Of a stretch of 64,000 nt of DNA, positions 43,609-52,608 are shown piece by piece; within the stretch, counting starts at the first letter, position 1, and each line of letters begins with the position of its first letter. The notes below the pieces were generated by a model. That model had not been told where the DNA came from and searched no databases. It saw only the letters and a list, made by a program, of their open reading frames with translations. The position numbers and the translations under genes are program-made. Origin of the DNA: Candidatus Avelusimicrobium luingense (GTDB lineage Bacteria > Elusimicrobiota > Elusimicrobia > Elusimicrobiales > Elusimicrobiaceae); NCBI GenBank assembly GCA_900315845.1, contig OOHK01000002.1, positions 124,001-188,000 on the forward strand, given 5' to 3'.

Positions 43609-44139
43609 ATGGGGATGATCGGACGCAAAATAGTAACCGATGCCGGATTAGATGTAGAAGAAGTAATTCGGCTACTTAATCAAGCCTTTAGTGATGAGTG
43701 GTTGGCTTATTACCAATATTGGGTGGGAGCACAAATCGTATGTGGATTAATGGCAGCGACGTTACGGCCCGAATTGGAAGAACACGCCAACGAAGAATTA
43801 GACCACGCTCAAAAACTAGCAAAACGCATTATTGAATTAGGCGGTACGCCGGTATTAAGTCCGGAAGAGTGGTACAAGCAAAGCACGTGCGGGTATTTAG
43901 AGCCGAAAAATCACGACGCGGTACAAGTGCTTAAGCAAAACTTGCAAGCGGAACGTTGTGCGATAGAAGTGTATAATAAACTTCTTAAATACGTATTTAA
44001 TAAGGATATGATTACGGCGCACATTGTTCGTCAGATTTTGCAAGATGAGATAGAACACGAGCAAGAATTGGAAGATTTGGGAAAAGATTATGAAGTAATG
44101 TTGCCCGATCATACCTCTTGCGGGTGTAAGAAGAAATAG
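43609..44139 (+). CDS. Ferritin-like DPSL-type protein
   Basis: A 176-residue four-helix protein. Metal ligands are visible as DEWLAYYQYW (E in helix A), ELEEHANEELDHAQKLA (E-x-x-H) and QAERCAIEVYN with EIEHEQELEDL in the last helices. The CGYLEPKNHDAVQVLKQNLQAERC segment has two Cys, the layout of Dps-like/thioferritin (DPSL) proteins that use peroxide to mineralise iron. It ends in a CGCKKK tail. A GGGGG stretch precedes the start and a terminator follows, so it stands alone. Likely oxidative-stress protection in an anaerobe. Confidence 0.82.
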   Translation: MGMIGRKIVTDAGLDVEEVIRLLNQAFSDEWLAYYQYWVGAQIVCGLMAATLRPELEEHANEELDHAQKLAKRIIELGGTPVLSPEEWYKQSTCGYLEPKNHDAVQVLKQNLQAERCAIEVYNKLLKYVFNKDMITAHIVRQILQDEIEHEQELEDLGKDYEVMLPDHTSCGCKKK

Positions 44140-44158
44140 AAACTCCTATGTTTTATAA

Positions 44159-44187
44159 AACAGCCCCCTTTCGGGGGCTGTTTTTAT
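44159..44187 (+). terminator. Terminator of ferritin-like gene
   Basis: AACAGCCCCC (44159-44168) with GGGGGCTGTT (44173-44182) and a T run. Confidence 0.85.
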
Positions 44188-44206
44188 ATCGATTATAAAT
44201 GATTCT

Positions 44207-45058
44207 TTATTGTCCGACCCAATTGCGTATAGCAAACCACGACAAAAAGGTAACTCCTAAGAAAATAAGGCCCAGCAATAAAAACCAAAAACCGCGCCAC
44301 ATAGGCGGATTAGCCGTTGTGGGCATACCCTCGGCTCCGAAACGTTGCAACATAGCCATAGCGCGCACATCAGGAGCGGCATCTTGCACGGCGGTTTCTT
44401 TTTTCTCATTTGCATCGTTCCCTTTTTCCATTCGCTCTACTAATTTTTCCAATTCACCTAAAATTTGTAAAGCACGGAAACGGAATGCTTCTATTTCTTC
44501 CACGGGGATCAACCGATGTTCATGGTACACCAAGGCATTGTCATTTAATTCCAAATAAATGTGCGATTGCGTTTTGAATAAACCGATCAGCATAGGGGTA
44601 AGCACCACGCAGGAAGCTGCCGACGGTGCATGCATTTGGTAAACGGTATCTATGGCGGGGATATTTGTTTTCATCAGCGCCTGTTGTGACGCGGCAAACG
44701 GCGACGAAATCGGCGCGGCTTTTAAGAGAGGAAATTCCCGTTTTTTAAGTTCCGCCGTAAAAATAGTAATGGGTATCGGTTTTGTTTTAGGGTTATCATC
44801 CGTAAAAATAGTATCGTCGGCCCAACGGATAAATGCCACATTATCCGAACAAGTGAACACATTATCGTATTGATGAAAAAATTGCGTAAAAAACTCCAAA
44901 CGTCCGGCCGTCAGTTGCGTAGTAACCGACGTTTTACGTTTATCAAACGCACAACCGTTTCCGCGCGCGATACGGGCCAGTTGCGCGCTGCGGGAACGCG
45001 TTGTAGCCACTAATCCGACGACACAGCCTGCAATAATAAGAGACAATACGAGTATCAT
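44207..45058 (-). CDS. Membrane-anchored protein of unknown function
   Basis: 283 residues from the ATG at 45058, chosen because TGC-TATGAT ends 6 nt upstream; the in-frame ATG at 45085 precedes that promoter. One N-terminal helix (MILVLSLIIAGCVVGLV) and a C-terminal helix pair (FWFLLLGLIFLGVTFLSW) flank a ~215-residue domain with LEFFTQFFHQYDNVFTCSDN and YLELNDNALVYHEHRLIP. This recalls membrane-bound DUF-type proteins with a galanin-like fold, but I cannot name a family. Confidence 0.65.
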   Translation of the reverse strand: MILVLSLIIAGCVVGLVATTRSRSAQLARIARGNGCAFDKRKTSVTTQLTAGRLEFFTQFFHQYDNVFTCSDNVAFIRWADDTIFTDDNPKTKPIPITIFTAELKKREFPLLKAAPISSPFAASQQALMKTNIPAIDTVYQMHAPSAASCVVLTPMLIGLFKTQSHIYLELNDNALVYHEHRLIPVEEIEAFRFRALQILGELEKLVERMEKGNDANEKKETAVQDAAPDVRAMAMLQRFGAEGMPTTANPPMWRGFWFLLLGLIFLGVTFLSWFAIRNWVGQ

Positions 45059-45064
45059 ATCTAT

Positions 45065-45073
45065 ATCATAGCA
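45065..45073 (-). promoter_or_regulatory. Extended -10 promoter, leaderless start of 45058 gene
   Basis: TGC-TATGAT on the minus strand (hexamer 45070-45065), 6 nt to the ATG at 45058. Confidence 0.5.
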
Positions 45074-45090
45074 AAAAAGAATCATTTGTC

Positions 45091-45120
45091 AAAAAAGCCC
45101 CCGCTCTACCGAGCGGGGGC
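45091..45120 (-). terminator. Terminator of hppA
   Basis: GCCCCCGCTC (45097-45106), loop TACC, GAGCGGGGGC (45111-45120); a T6 run follows on the minus strand. Confidence 0.85.
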
Positions 45121-45140
45121 AAAACAAACATGGGAAGTCT

Positions 45141-47507
45141 TTACTTTTGCGTAAAGTCTTGCGCCGGTTTTTTGCTTGTTAAAATTGCCCAACTCAGCAC
45201 AGCCAGTAGCGCAATCACAACCATCCAACCGAATTTGCCCAGCGGCGTATAATCGTTGTGGTAATTCACGATAATCGGTGCAACGATTACCGCTACCATA
45301 TTTACCACTTTAATCAACGGGTTAACAGCCGGACCGGCGGTATCTTTCAAGGGATCGCCTACCGTATCGCCCACAACACTGGCTTTGTGGCGTTCGGAAC
45401 CTTTACCGGTGTTAGCGGCAATATCGGACGGTTCGTCTTCCACCACTTTTTTGGCGTTATCCCAACTGCCGCCCGCATTGGACATAAACACGGCTAAGAG
45501 TTGCCCGGAAACGATAATTCCGGCCAAGAAACCGCCCAAGGCTTCTACGCCAAACGCAAGTCCTACCACAATCGGCGACACGATACCGAGTAAAGCCAAA
45601 ATGACGAGTTCTTTTTGCGCGGCAATCGTAGAAATATTAACGGCGCGCGTATAATCTGGTTTGGCTTTACCTTCCAGCACTCCGCCTTTGAATTGGCGGC
45701 GTACTTCTTGCACGATAAGCGCCGCAGCACGGCTGACCGCGTTAATCGCAAACGACGAGAACAACCAAGGGAGCGCCCCACCGATTAGCATACCCACAAA
45801 CACCACCGGGTTGGACACCACAATACCCACTTCGGATAAAAGCGTCAAGGCTTTATCTACACCGTTAGCGGCCCATGCATCATTTAACAAACGTTGTACG
45901 TTACTGACGTCCACCATATATGACGCAAAGAGTGACACCGCCGCAATGACGGCCGAACCGATGGCCACCCCTTTGGTAATGGCTTTGGTTGTATTACCTA
46001 CACCGTCCAAGTCGGCCATAATTTGGCGGGCTTTTTTTGTTTCGTCATCTTCTTGCCCGTGCCAACTCATTTCTCCGATACCGTTAGCATTGTCGGCAAT
46101 CGGCCCGAACGAGTCCATCGCCACGTTGTTTCCGGTCAAGGTGAGCATACCGATACCGGTCATGGCTACGCCGTAAAGAATGAAGTTGAATTTCTCCACA
46201 GGCGATAAACCATCAATCGTACCGAAAACAACAACGGATAAGAAAATAGACGCCGCAATCACAAGCGTCGTCCACACGGCACTTTCAAAACCGACGGCAA
46301 TACCCGACAAGATAGTCGTAGCCGAACCCGTTGCGGTGGCTTTTTTGATTTCTTGAACCGGTTTTCCGTCGGTGCCGGTAAAATACTCGGTTAAGCGGTC
46401 AATGCAGATGGCCAGCAAAATACCGATCGTTGTGGCCGCAAACGGACGCCACCAACCGCCGGGCACATTGGCCATATAGAAATAAGCGAGCACACCGAAA
46501 ATCGCCACGGAAATGGCAGCGGAAATGGAGTATCCTTTGAAAATAGCCTTCATCGCGTTTCCGGCCGAGCGTTTGGAATCTTTCACCGCGTATGTACCGA
46601 TGATAGAGCACAACACCCCGATACCGCGCACGAGCAAAGGATATACAATCCATTCGTGGTGGCCGGTAATGCGCCATAACGCAATACCCAAAATCAAGCC
46701 GGACACAATCGTCACTTCGTACGATTCAAAAATATCGGCTGCCATACCGGCGCAATCACCCACGTTATCACCTACCAGATCGGCTACAACAGCGGGGTTG
46801 CGCGGGTCATCTTCCGGAATACCGGCCTCTACTTTACCGACGAGGTCCGCCCCTACATCAGCGGCTTTGGTATAGATACCGCCACCCACACGCATAAAGA
46901 GCGCGAGGAGCGTTCCGCCAAAACCGAAACCTAAGAGCGCATCCGGCGCGGCAATACCGAAAATAATAAAAATAATTGTTCCGCCGAACAAACCGAGCCC
47001 GTCGGTGAGCATCCCGGTTACCGTTCCGGCCCGGTACGCGATACGGAGCGCATCGCCGAAACTGCGTTTAGAAGCAGCGGCCACGCGCACGTTGGCATCT
47101 ACGGCAATACGCATACCCAGTTGCCCTACGAGCAGAGAAAATACCGCCCCCAAAATAAAAGCACCCGCACGACCAAACGCGGCAATCAGTTTTACTTTTT
47201 CGGGAGATAATCCGGCAAAGCGTTCCATAGAATCTTGCGAAACAGGAACGATATACACCGATAAGAACAAACAAACAGTTAATAATCCGATAAGCGGCAA
47301 AATTGTTTTTAATTGCCGTTTAAGATAGGCGTTTGCGCCTTCTTCAATAGCGCTCCATACTTTAATCATTTCCGGAGTGCCTTTATCTTCACTCATCACT
47401 TGCTTGCGCAAGAATAACGCATACAATAACCCTAACAAAGCGATGAAAAGCACACCAAATAATGCGTACTGTTCAAAGCAGCGTAGGGAACCAATTCCGT
47501 ACCACAT
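45141..47507 (-). CDS. hppA: Membrane-bound ion-translocating pyrophosphatase, K+-independent type
   Basis: A 788-residue protein with ~16 membrane helices that couples PPi hydrolysis to H+ pumping. The substrate site EDDPRNPAVVADLVGDNVGD and DVGADLVGKVEAGIPEDD are intact, as is the DSFGPIADNANGIGEM segment. In GNTTKAITKG the residue after GNTT is Lys, which in this family marks K+-independent H+-pumps (Ala marks K+-dependent ones). It recovers energy from biosynthetic PPi, of value to a fermenter. AAGGAG precedes the ATG; monocistronic with its own terminator. Confidence 0.95.
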   Translation of the reverse strand: MWYGIGSLRCFEQYALFGVLFIALLGLLYALFLRKQVMSEDKGTPEMIKVWSAIEEGANAYLKRQLKTILPLIGLLTVCLFLSVYIVPVSQDSMERFAGLSPEKVKLIAAFGRAGAFILGAVFSLLVGQLGMRIAVDANVRVAAASKRSFGDALRIAYRAGTVTGMLTDGLGLFGGTIIFIIFGIAAPDALLGFGFGGTLLALFMRVGGGIYTKAADVGADLVGKVEAGIPEDDPRNPAVVADLVGDNVGDCAGMAADIFESYEVTIVSGLILGIALWRITGHHEWIVYPLLVRGIGVLCSIIGTYAVKDSKRSAGNAMKAIFKGYSISAAISVAIFGVLAYFYMANVPGGWWRPFAATTIGILLAICIDRLTEYFTGTDGKPVQEIKKATATGSATTILSGIAVGFESAVWTTLVIAASIFLSVVVFGTIDGLSPVEKFNFILYGVAMTGIGMLTLTGNNVAMDSFGPIADNANGIGEMSWHGQEDDETKKARQIMADLDGVGNTTKAITKGVAIGSAVIAAVSLFASYMVDVSNVQRLLNDAWAANGVDKALTLLSEVGIVVSNPVVFVGMLIGGALPWLFSSFAINAVSRAAALIVQEVRRQFKGGVLEGKAKPDYTRAVNISTIAAQKELVILALLGIVSPIVVGLAFGVEALGGFLAGIIVSGQLLAVFMSNAGGSWDNAKKVVEDEPSDIAANTGKGSERHKASVVGDTVGDPLKDTAGPAVNPLIKVVNMVAVIVAPIIVNYHNDYTPLGKFGWMVVIALLAVLSWAILTSKKPAQDFTQK

Positions 47508-47600
47508 GTTTTTCTCCTTATTTTTAAGATGACGACCCGACTATCTATATTATAAGAATCCCGCTCAAAATGTGCAAGCCTTACCGGATAACAAAAGAAA

Positions 47601-47630
47601 CATCCCCCGCCAATTGGCAGGGGATGTTTT
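47601..47630. terminator. Hairpin between hppA and SEC-C genes
   Basis: CATCCCC/GGGGATG plus GCC/GGC with one mismatch and loop AATT, flanked by A- and T-rich runs; follows the minus-strand SEC-C gene. Confidence 0.6.
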
Positions 47631-47646
47631 TCAAAACAATAGATTT

Positions 47647-48024
47647 TTATTTATCCGCACCACAGCATTTCTTATATTTTTTGCCGCTTCCGCACGGACA
47701 AGGGTCATTACGTCCGACACGTGGGCCTTCATGCACGACGGTTTCCACTTTTTGCACCGGTGCGCCGCCTTCGGCACGCAGTTCGGCTTCGTGGGTTTTC
47801 ATCCACTTTTTCATTTGGCGGATACTCTTAAAGTCCACTCCATCTTGTTCCATACGTTTGGCGATATCAATAAAACGCTTTTTGACTTGCGGATCTTTGA
47901 GTTTGCCTTTAAGCATAGCCGGCAAGGCATCAATTTCCCGTTCAATGCGTTCCTCTATAGATTCCTTTTTTTGCGGCGCGGACTTATCCGCGTTTTGTTT
48001 TTTCTTAAACGGATTCCAAATCAT
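47647..48024 (-). CDS. SEC-C motif protein
   Basis: 125 residues from the ATG at 48024 (GAGGAG 4 nt upstream). A charged, helical N-terminal part ([33 protein letters not shown]) is followed by the C-terminal zinc motif [19 protein letters not shown]. This motif is the one at the end of SecA, where it binds SecB and ribosomes, and occurs on many small proteins as a zinc-binding adaptor. The partner is unknown. It is the last gene of the cluster starting with the M23 peptidase. Confidence 0.85.
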   Translation of the reverse strand: MIWNPFKKKQNADKSAPQKKESIEERIEREIDALPAMLKGKLKDPQVKKRFIDIAKRMEQDGVDFKSIRQMKKWMKTHEAELRAEGGAPVQKVETVVHEGPRVGRNDPCPCGSGKKYKKCCGADK

Positions 48025-48038
48025 ACGACTCCTCAAAT

Positions 48039-48602
48039 TTATTTAGAAATTAACTGCTCTATAAAATTTTTAATAATTTCCGCTTTTTCAAAATAATGTT
48101 TTTCACGCGGAATAACCAAGCGGTTGGGATGTTTTTCCCAGATCTTCAAAATTTTGTCATCAATTTCAAAGGCTTGTTGCAAGTTTTCCGTACGGACATT
48201 CGTAGCCTGATAAAAATCTTTCTCAGGCGGTGGCGACAAGTGAATTACCCCGTCATAAAGAGCCAACTCTTTTTCTAAAGTTGTTCCCATGGCCTTGAAG
48301 AAATCTTCCGGCCCGTACGGCCAATATACCGCTCCGTCAATAGAGCCGCGGTCACAGACCATGACTTTAGCATCTGATGTACGCTCGGCCAGTTGCTCTA
48401 ACTGGTGTACGGTATAGAAAATAATGTTTTGAGCGTGCTCAATATGTACCGGGCTGTTATCTTTACGGGGAAAACCGCCACTATACACAAGCGTCGCCGC
48501 TTCTTGCACAAGTGCAATTTTGTTACCGAACGTCTCTTTCAAAATAGAAAGGGCCGTTGTTTTGCCGCCGCTGGGGCCGCCGGTTAAAACGATTTTTTTC
48601 AT
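48039..48602 (-). CDS. P-loop ATPase (AAA_28/NadR-kinase-like), copy 2
   Basis: A 187-residue P-loop protein: [16 protein letters not shown] (Walker A), [31 protein letters not shown] (Walker B with D-R-G) and [15 protein letters not shown]. The fold fits the AAA_28 group, small nucleotide kinases or phosphoinositide-binding-type ATPases of uncertain substrate. It is a clear paralogue of the gene directly upstream, with the same motifs in the same positions, separated by 2 bp. Confidence 0.75.
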   Translation of the reverse strand: MKKIVLTGGPSGGKTTALSILKETFGNKIALVQEAATLVYSGGFPRKDNSPVHIEHAQNIIFYTVHQLEQLAERTSDAKVMVCDRGSIDGAVYWPYGPEDFFKAMGTTLEKELALYDGVIHLSPPPEKDFYQATNVRTENLQQAFEIDDKILKIWEKHPNRLVIPREKHYFEKAEIIKNFIEQLISK

Positions 48603-48604
48603 AA

Positions 48605-49174
48605 TTATCCTTTTATAATTTTTTCTACAAAATTTTTAATGGCTTCCGCTTTTTCTAAAAAGCGTTCTGTCCCACCGATAACCATACGGTTGGGATGCTT
48701 TTGCCAAATATCTTTAATTTTACGGTCAATTTCAAAGGCCTGGTCTAAACTTTCCGTACGAACATGCGTAGATTGATAAAACGCAGGATTCGTCGGCGGG
48801 GACAAGTGCAGTACCGCATCATACCGGGCCAGTTCGGCCTCTAAAGACGTTCCCATCTGCTCAAAAAAATCATCTACTCCGCCGGGCCAATACACAGCAG
48901 CGTCCACGGTGCCGCGGTCGCAAACAATAAGCGGAGCATCGGATGATTTTTCCGCCAGACTTTCCAATTGTTTGGTAGTAAAAAAGATAATTTTTTGGGC
49001 CGCTTCAATATGCGGGATGCTGTTATCGGTACGCGGGAAACCGCCGCTAAACACAAGCGTTGCCGCTTCGCGCACAAGTTCTACTTGCGGGCCGAATGTT
49101 TCTTTCAAAACAGATAAGGCCGTCGTTTTCCCGCTGTTCGGGCCGCCGGTCAGAGCGATTTTTTTACGTTTCAT
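48605..49174 (-). CDS. P-loop ATPase (AAA_28/NadR-kinase-like), copy 1
   Basis: A 189-residue paralogue of the downstream gene: LTGGPNSGKTTALSVL, VREAATLVFSGGFPR, LIVCDRGTVDAAVYWP, RYDAVLHLSPPTNP and IWQKHPNRMVIGG. Sequence agreement with its neighbour runs over the whole length, so this is a tandem duplication. It overlaps the M23 peptidase gene by 4 bp, so all are one transcription unit. The substrate is unknown. Confidence 0.75.
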   Translation of the reverse strand: MKRKKIALTGGPNSGKTTALSVLKETFGPQVELVREAATLVFSGGFPRTDNSIPHIEAAQKIIFFTTKQLESLAEKSSDAPLIVCDRGTVDAAVYWPGGVDDFFEQMGTSLEAELARYDAVLHLSPPTNPAFYQSTHVRTESLDQAFEIDRKIKDIWQKHPNRMVIGGTERFLEKAEAIKNFVEKIIKG

Positions 49175-50439
49175 GGGTGAGTTGCCTCCGGGGCGGCCGT
49201 TTTTTTGGCGGCTGCCTCTAATTCCTTTAAGTATAACACTTTTAACTCATTAAATTCTTGTTTTTTTTCAGCCGGGATATCCCGCACCGCCGAATTACGG
49301 TTTTTCATCTTAAGAAAATCAACAAATTTTTCCTTTTCTTTTATGCGGAAATCCAAATGCGGCCCGGTAGAAAGCCCCGTGCTACCGATATATCCGACCG
49401 TTTGGCCCTGTTTTACTTTTGCGCCAACCTTGACCCCTTTCCCGAAACTTTTTAAGTGTCCGTACATGGTGGTATAACCGTTAGCGTGTTTAATTTCCAC
49501 AAAATTTCCAAAGCCCCCTTTCCAGCCGGCAAAGCGTACCGTACCGTCGGCTACTGTTTGGACGGGAGTCCCCACCGGGGCTGCGTAATCAATACCCAAA
49601 TGCGGGCGGCGAATTTTCAAAATAGGATGTAAACGCCCATAAGAAAAGCGTGATGAAATGCGGTAATTGCGAAAACTAATCGGCGATTTTAAGAACATCT
49701 TTTTACTGACTTTACCCGTTTCATCGTAAAAATCATCTTCAAAGTAAAAAACGTAGGTCGTAGTTTTTGTTTCCGCGCCGGTGTAAGAAGCGGCCAATAA
49801 ATCTTGGCTGGTAATTTCGCCGGTAGACGTATAATTTTCTTCCCACAGGGCGGTGTATTTATCGCCGTTGCGGGTATCGGTATTAAAATCAATTGTCCAC
49901 GAGAAAGCATCCGTAAAATCTAAAATCAGCGGCACTTCTAATCCTTGCGAAAGCATAGAGTTAAACAGCGAATTTTTCACTTCACCCGCCGCCGTTTTGA
50001 TACGGGTTTTAATTTCCACATCACTCACTCCGCCGACAAGTCCGCCGTCTACATTAGCCACAAAGAACCGCTTGAAACCTTGCGTAAGCAGCAACATCAC
50101 AAATTGTCCGTTTTCTACGGAAAGCGAATACGTATCTTTTCTTTGCAGTTTGCGCGTATCTACGAGTTTACTTAACTGGGCCACAATTTGCGCGACATCT
50201 TGTTTGGAAAGCCCGGCTTCTTGCAAGGCTACATAAATCGGTTTTTCGCCGACGGTAAAAACTTGCTGAGGGATTTCGCGCGTTTGCATATTTTCTCGCG
50301 CTTGGGCATTTTTCTGCTGCGTAATATGCAAAGTGACCAGCGTAGAAACGATTATCACCGCTAAAACGAGTGTATAAAAAATCAAATCGTGATACCGCCG
50401 ATAGTGTGTAGTAAAAAACGTCAAAAATTTTTCTTTCAT
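49171..50439 (-). CDS. M23 (LytM) peptidoglycan endopeptidase
   Basis: A 422-residue protein with an N-terminal membrane anchor (LIFYTLVLAVIIVSTLVTL), a ~240-residue periplasmic spacer with an OapA/LysM-like opening, and a C-terminal LytM domain. Zinc ligands are present: HLGIDYAAP (H-x-x-x-D), HLKS and HLDFRI (H-x-H type). It resembles MepM-like cross-link hydrolases that open the sacculus for growth. The tail of ~50 residues is Lys/Ala-rich. First gene of the unit M23-AAA-AAA-SEC-C. Confidence 0.9.
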   Translation of the reverse strand: MKEKFLTFFTTHYRRYHDLIFYTLVLAVIIVSTLVTLHITQQKNAQARENMQTREIPQQVFTVGEKPIYVALQEAGLSKQDVAQIVAQLSKLVDTRKLQRKDTYSLSVENGQFVMLLLTQGFKRFFVANVDGGLVGGVSDVEIKTRIKTAAGEVKNSLFNSMLSQGLEVPLILDFTDAFSWTIDFNTDTRNGDKYTALWEENYTSTGEITSQDLLAASYTGAETKTTTYVFYFEDDFYDETGKVSKKMFLKSPISFRNYRISSRFSYGRLHPILKIRRPHLGIDYAAPVGTPVQTVADGTVRFAGWKGGFGNFVEIKHANGYTTMYGHLKSFGKGVKVGAKVKQGQTVGYIGSTGLSTGPHLDFRIKEKEKFVDFLKMKNRNSAVRDIPAEKKQEFNELKVLYLKELEAAAKKTAAPEATHP

Positions 50440-50450
50440 ACGTGCAGAAA

Positions 50451-50472
50451 AGGGGCGGAAAATTCCGCCCCT
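50451..50472 (-). terminator. GC-rich hairpin between ptb and the M23 gene
   Basis: AGGGGCGGAA (50451-50460) pairs with TTCCGCCCCT (50463-50472). Only a weak T run follows on the minus strand, so termination may be partial. Confidence 0.5.
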
Positions 50473-50479
50473 GACAGGT

Positions 50480-51397
50480 TTATTTTTGATCTTTCAAGAA
50501 CGAGCAAAGAGCAATTGCGTTGAGTTTGACTTTGGGGTCATCGGCACGAGAAGGCAAGATAACCGGAATTTTCGGCCCGACGAGCACAGCGGCGGCTTCC
50601 ATATGGTCACCAAAGAACGCGAGTGCTTTGTAGAGCGGGTTGGCCGCATCCAAATCGGGCAGCATTAAAATATCCGCATTACCGGGAACTTGTTTATCTT
50701 TGATGCCTTTTTCAGCGGCTTTTTCGGCAGATAACGAGATATACAAATCGTACGGACCTTCCACTACGCAACCGTTAATTTTGCCTTCGGCATTCATTTG
50801 CGCCAAAGTGGCGGCTTCTACGGTGCTGGGGATTTTTTCATTGACTTTTTCCACCGGGCATACGCAGGCGACTTTCGGGGTTTCCACACCGAGTTTGTGC
50901 ATGGTGTTGACGGCATTTTGTACAATTTTGACTTTTTGTTCTAACGTCGGCGCGATAACAACCGCAGAGTCGGTTACGGCAAACGGTTTTTTGTATTTCG
51001 GCGTGCTGAAAAGCACAAAGTGGGATAACAAAGCCCCTTCCGGAACGAGGTGGGCTTCTTTATTCAAAATGGCTTTCATGTAGTATTTGGTATCTACTAA
51101 CCCTTTGATTAAGAAGTCGCCTTTGCCGGCTAAAATTTGGTCAACGGCCAATTTGCACATCGTGGGGACATCTTCGCAATCAATAAATTCAAACTTGCTT
51201 TCATCAAGTCCCACCGATTTGACCATTTCTTTTACGGCGTTAATCGGCCCAATTAAAATACCATGGGAGATGAGTCCGTTTTCGTCAGCCATTTTAATGG
51301 CTTCAAGGGCTTCGTGATTGTTGGCCCCGGGTACTACTACACGGTTAGATTTGCCTTTAACTTGGGCAATCAAATCCGCAAAACTGTTGAATTTCAT
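50480..51397 (-). CDS. ptb: Phosphate butyryl/acetyl-transferase
   Basis: 305 residues from the ATG at 51397, which has AAGGAG upstream; the longer frame is non-coding in character. The sequence (RVVVPGANNHEALEAI, LIKGLVDTKYYMKAILN, VTDSAVVIAPTLEQKV, GNADILMLPDLDAANPLYKAL) matches the Ptb/Pta catalytic family, which exchanges CoA for phosphate on butyryl- or branched acyl-CoA. Directly downstream of buk, so the pair makes acyl-phosphate and then ATP. Suits fermentation of amino acids to branched or straight short-chain acids. Confidence 0.88.
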   Translation of the reverse strand: MKFNSFADLIAQVKGKSNRVVVPGANNHEALEAIKMADENGLISHGILIGPINAVKEMVKSVGLDESKFEFIDCEDVPTMCKLAVDQILAGKGDFLIKGLVDTKYYMKAILNKEAHLVPEGALLSHFVLFSTPKYKKPFAVTDSAVVIAPTLEQKVKIVQNAVNTMHKLGVETPKVACVCPVEKVNEKIPSTVEAATLAQMNAEGKINGCVVEGPYDLYISLSAEKAAEKGIKDKQVPGNADILMLPDLDAANPLYKALAFFGDHMEAAAVLVGPKIPVILPSRADDPKVKLNAIALCSFLKDQK

Positions 51398-51429
51398 AGT
51401 TTTTCTCCTTACTGATTTATAAACTAAAA

Positions 51430-52542
51430 TTACGTATATTGCTGTACGATTTTCGGGTCGCTCAGCGCACGGGTAGCGGCCACACGCAACGCGTCTTTTT
51501 CTTCGCTGCCCGGAAACACATACAAGGGGGCTAACCACCCCACTTGCCGCCCGATTTCTTGCGGGATATATTTACTGTACATCAGTCCTCCCGTAAGCGC
51601 AATAAAATCTATTTTCCCTTCTAACACAACGGCCATCGCGCCGATATATTTAGCCATTTGGTAAATCATCGCGTCCAATGCTTCTTTGGCTTGGGTGGGT
51701 GAACAAGCAATCAAGGAACCGGGCCGTTTTTTACCGGTTCGGATAAATTCTTCCAATTCCTTTACGTCCGATGTGCCCGTATAAGCAATCAGGCCGCCTT
51801 TACCGCGCAGTTTCAAGCGAATTTCGCGCTCGGTCAACTCGCCCGAAAAGCACATCTGCACCAGTTTGGCCCCCGGCACACTGCCGCTTCGTTGCGGCGT
51901 CATGGGGCCTTCGCCTTCATAACCGTTGGTAACATCCACGACTTTCCCTTGGCGGTGCGCTCCGATGGAAATTCCGCCACCGCCATGACAAACAATGCAG
52001 TTTAATTTCTCATACGGTTTGCCGATTTTATCGGCAATCAAACGCGCCACCCGTTTTTGGCTTAAGGCGTGAAAAATGGAAATACGCGGATTGTCTGGCA
52101 TGCCTGAATAACGTGCAAGCGGCTGGAGTTCGTCAATAACGACCGGGTTGGCGACAAAGCAAGGGCATTTGGCATAGCGCGCAATATCACGTGCCAAAAT
52201 ACCGCCTAAATTACTGGGGTGGATACCGCCGTATTTGCCGGTTTCCAAATCGCTGACCATTTTATCGTTAACGGCATAGACACCGCCTTGCACGGAACGA
52301 ATAAAACCACCGCGCCCGATTACGGCATCAATTTCAGTCAGCGGAACATGGTGGTCTAACAGATAATCTAAAATGATTTTACGGCGAAGGGGTAATTGTT
52401 CGGTTACGTTTTTGCCTTCGTAAGGTTCCAAGTCGGCCATGGAATAGCGAACGGTCACTTCAAAGACGGCCTTTTCGCTCCGGTAATAACCGATATCATC
52501 CGATGTAGAACCCGGATTGATAACCAGTATATTAAAGTCCAT
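51430..52542 (-). CDS. buk: Butyrate kinase
   Basis: A 370-residue acetokinase-superfamily protein: ILVINPGSTSDDIGYY (phosphate 1), VIGRGGFIRSVQGGVYAVN, VCHGGGGISIGAHRQGKVVDVTNGYEGEGPMTPQRSG and FIALTGGLMYSK (adenosine). It forms ATP and butyrate (or branched-chain acids) from acyl-phosphate. GGGGG precedes the ATG. The order here is buk then ptb, the reverse of the clostridial ptb-buk order. Confidence 0.93.
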   Translation of the reverse strand: MDFNILVINPGSTSDDIGYYRSEKAVFEVTVRYSMADLEPYEGKNVTEQLPLRRKIILDYLLDHHVPLTEIDAVIGRGGFIRSVQGGVYAVNDKMVSDLETGKYGGIHPSNLGGILARDIARYAKCPCFVANPVVIDELQPLARYSGMPDNPRISIFHALSQKRVARLIADKIGKPYEKLNCIVCHGGGGISIGAHRQGKVVDVTNGYEGEGPMTPQRSGSVPGAKLVQMCFSGELTEREIRLKLRGKGGLIAYTGTSDVKELEEFIRTGKKRPGSLIACSPTQAKEALDAMIYQMAKYIGAMAVVLEGKIDFIALTGGLMYSKYIPQEIGRQVGWLAPLYVFPGSEEKDALRVAATRALSDPKIVQQYT

Positions 52543-52608
52543 GTGTCCCCCTTATAACTTCTTATATTTTAACAAAATATACGGCAAGGGGACAAACGGA
52601 AAAACTCT

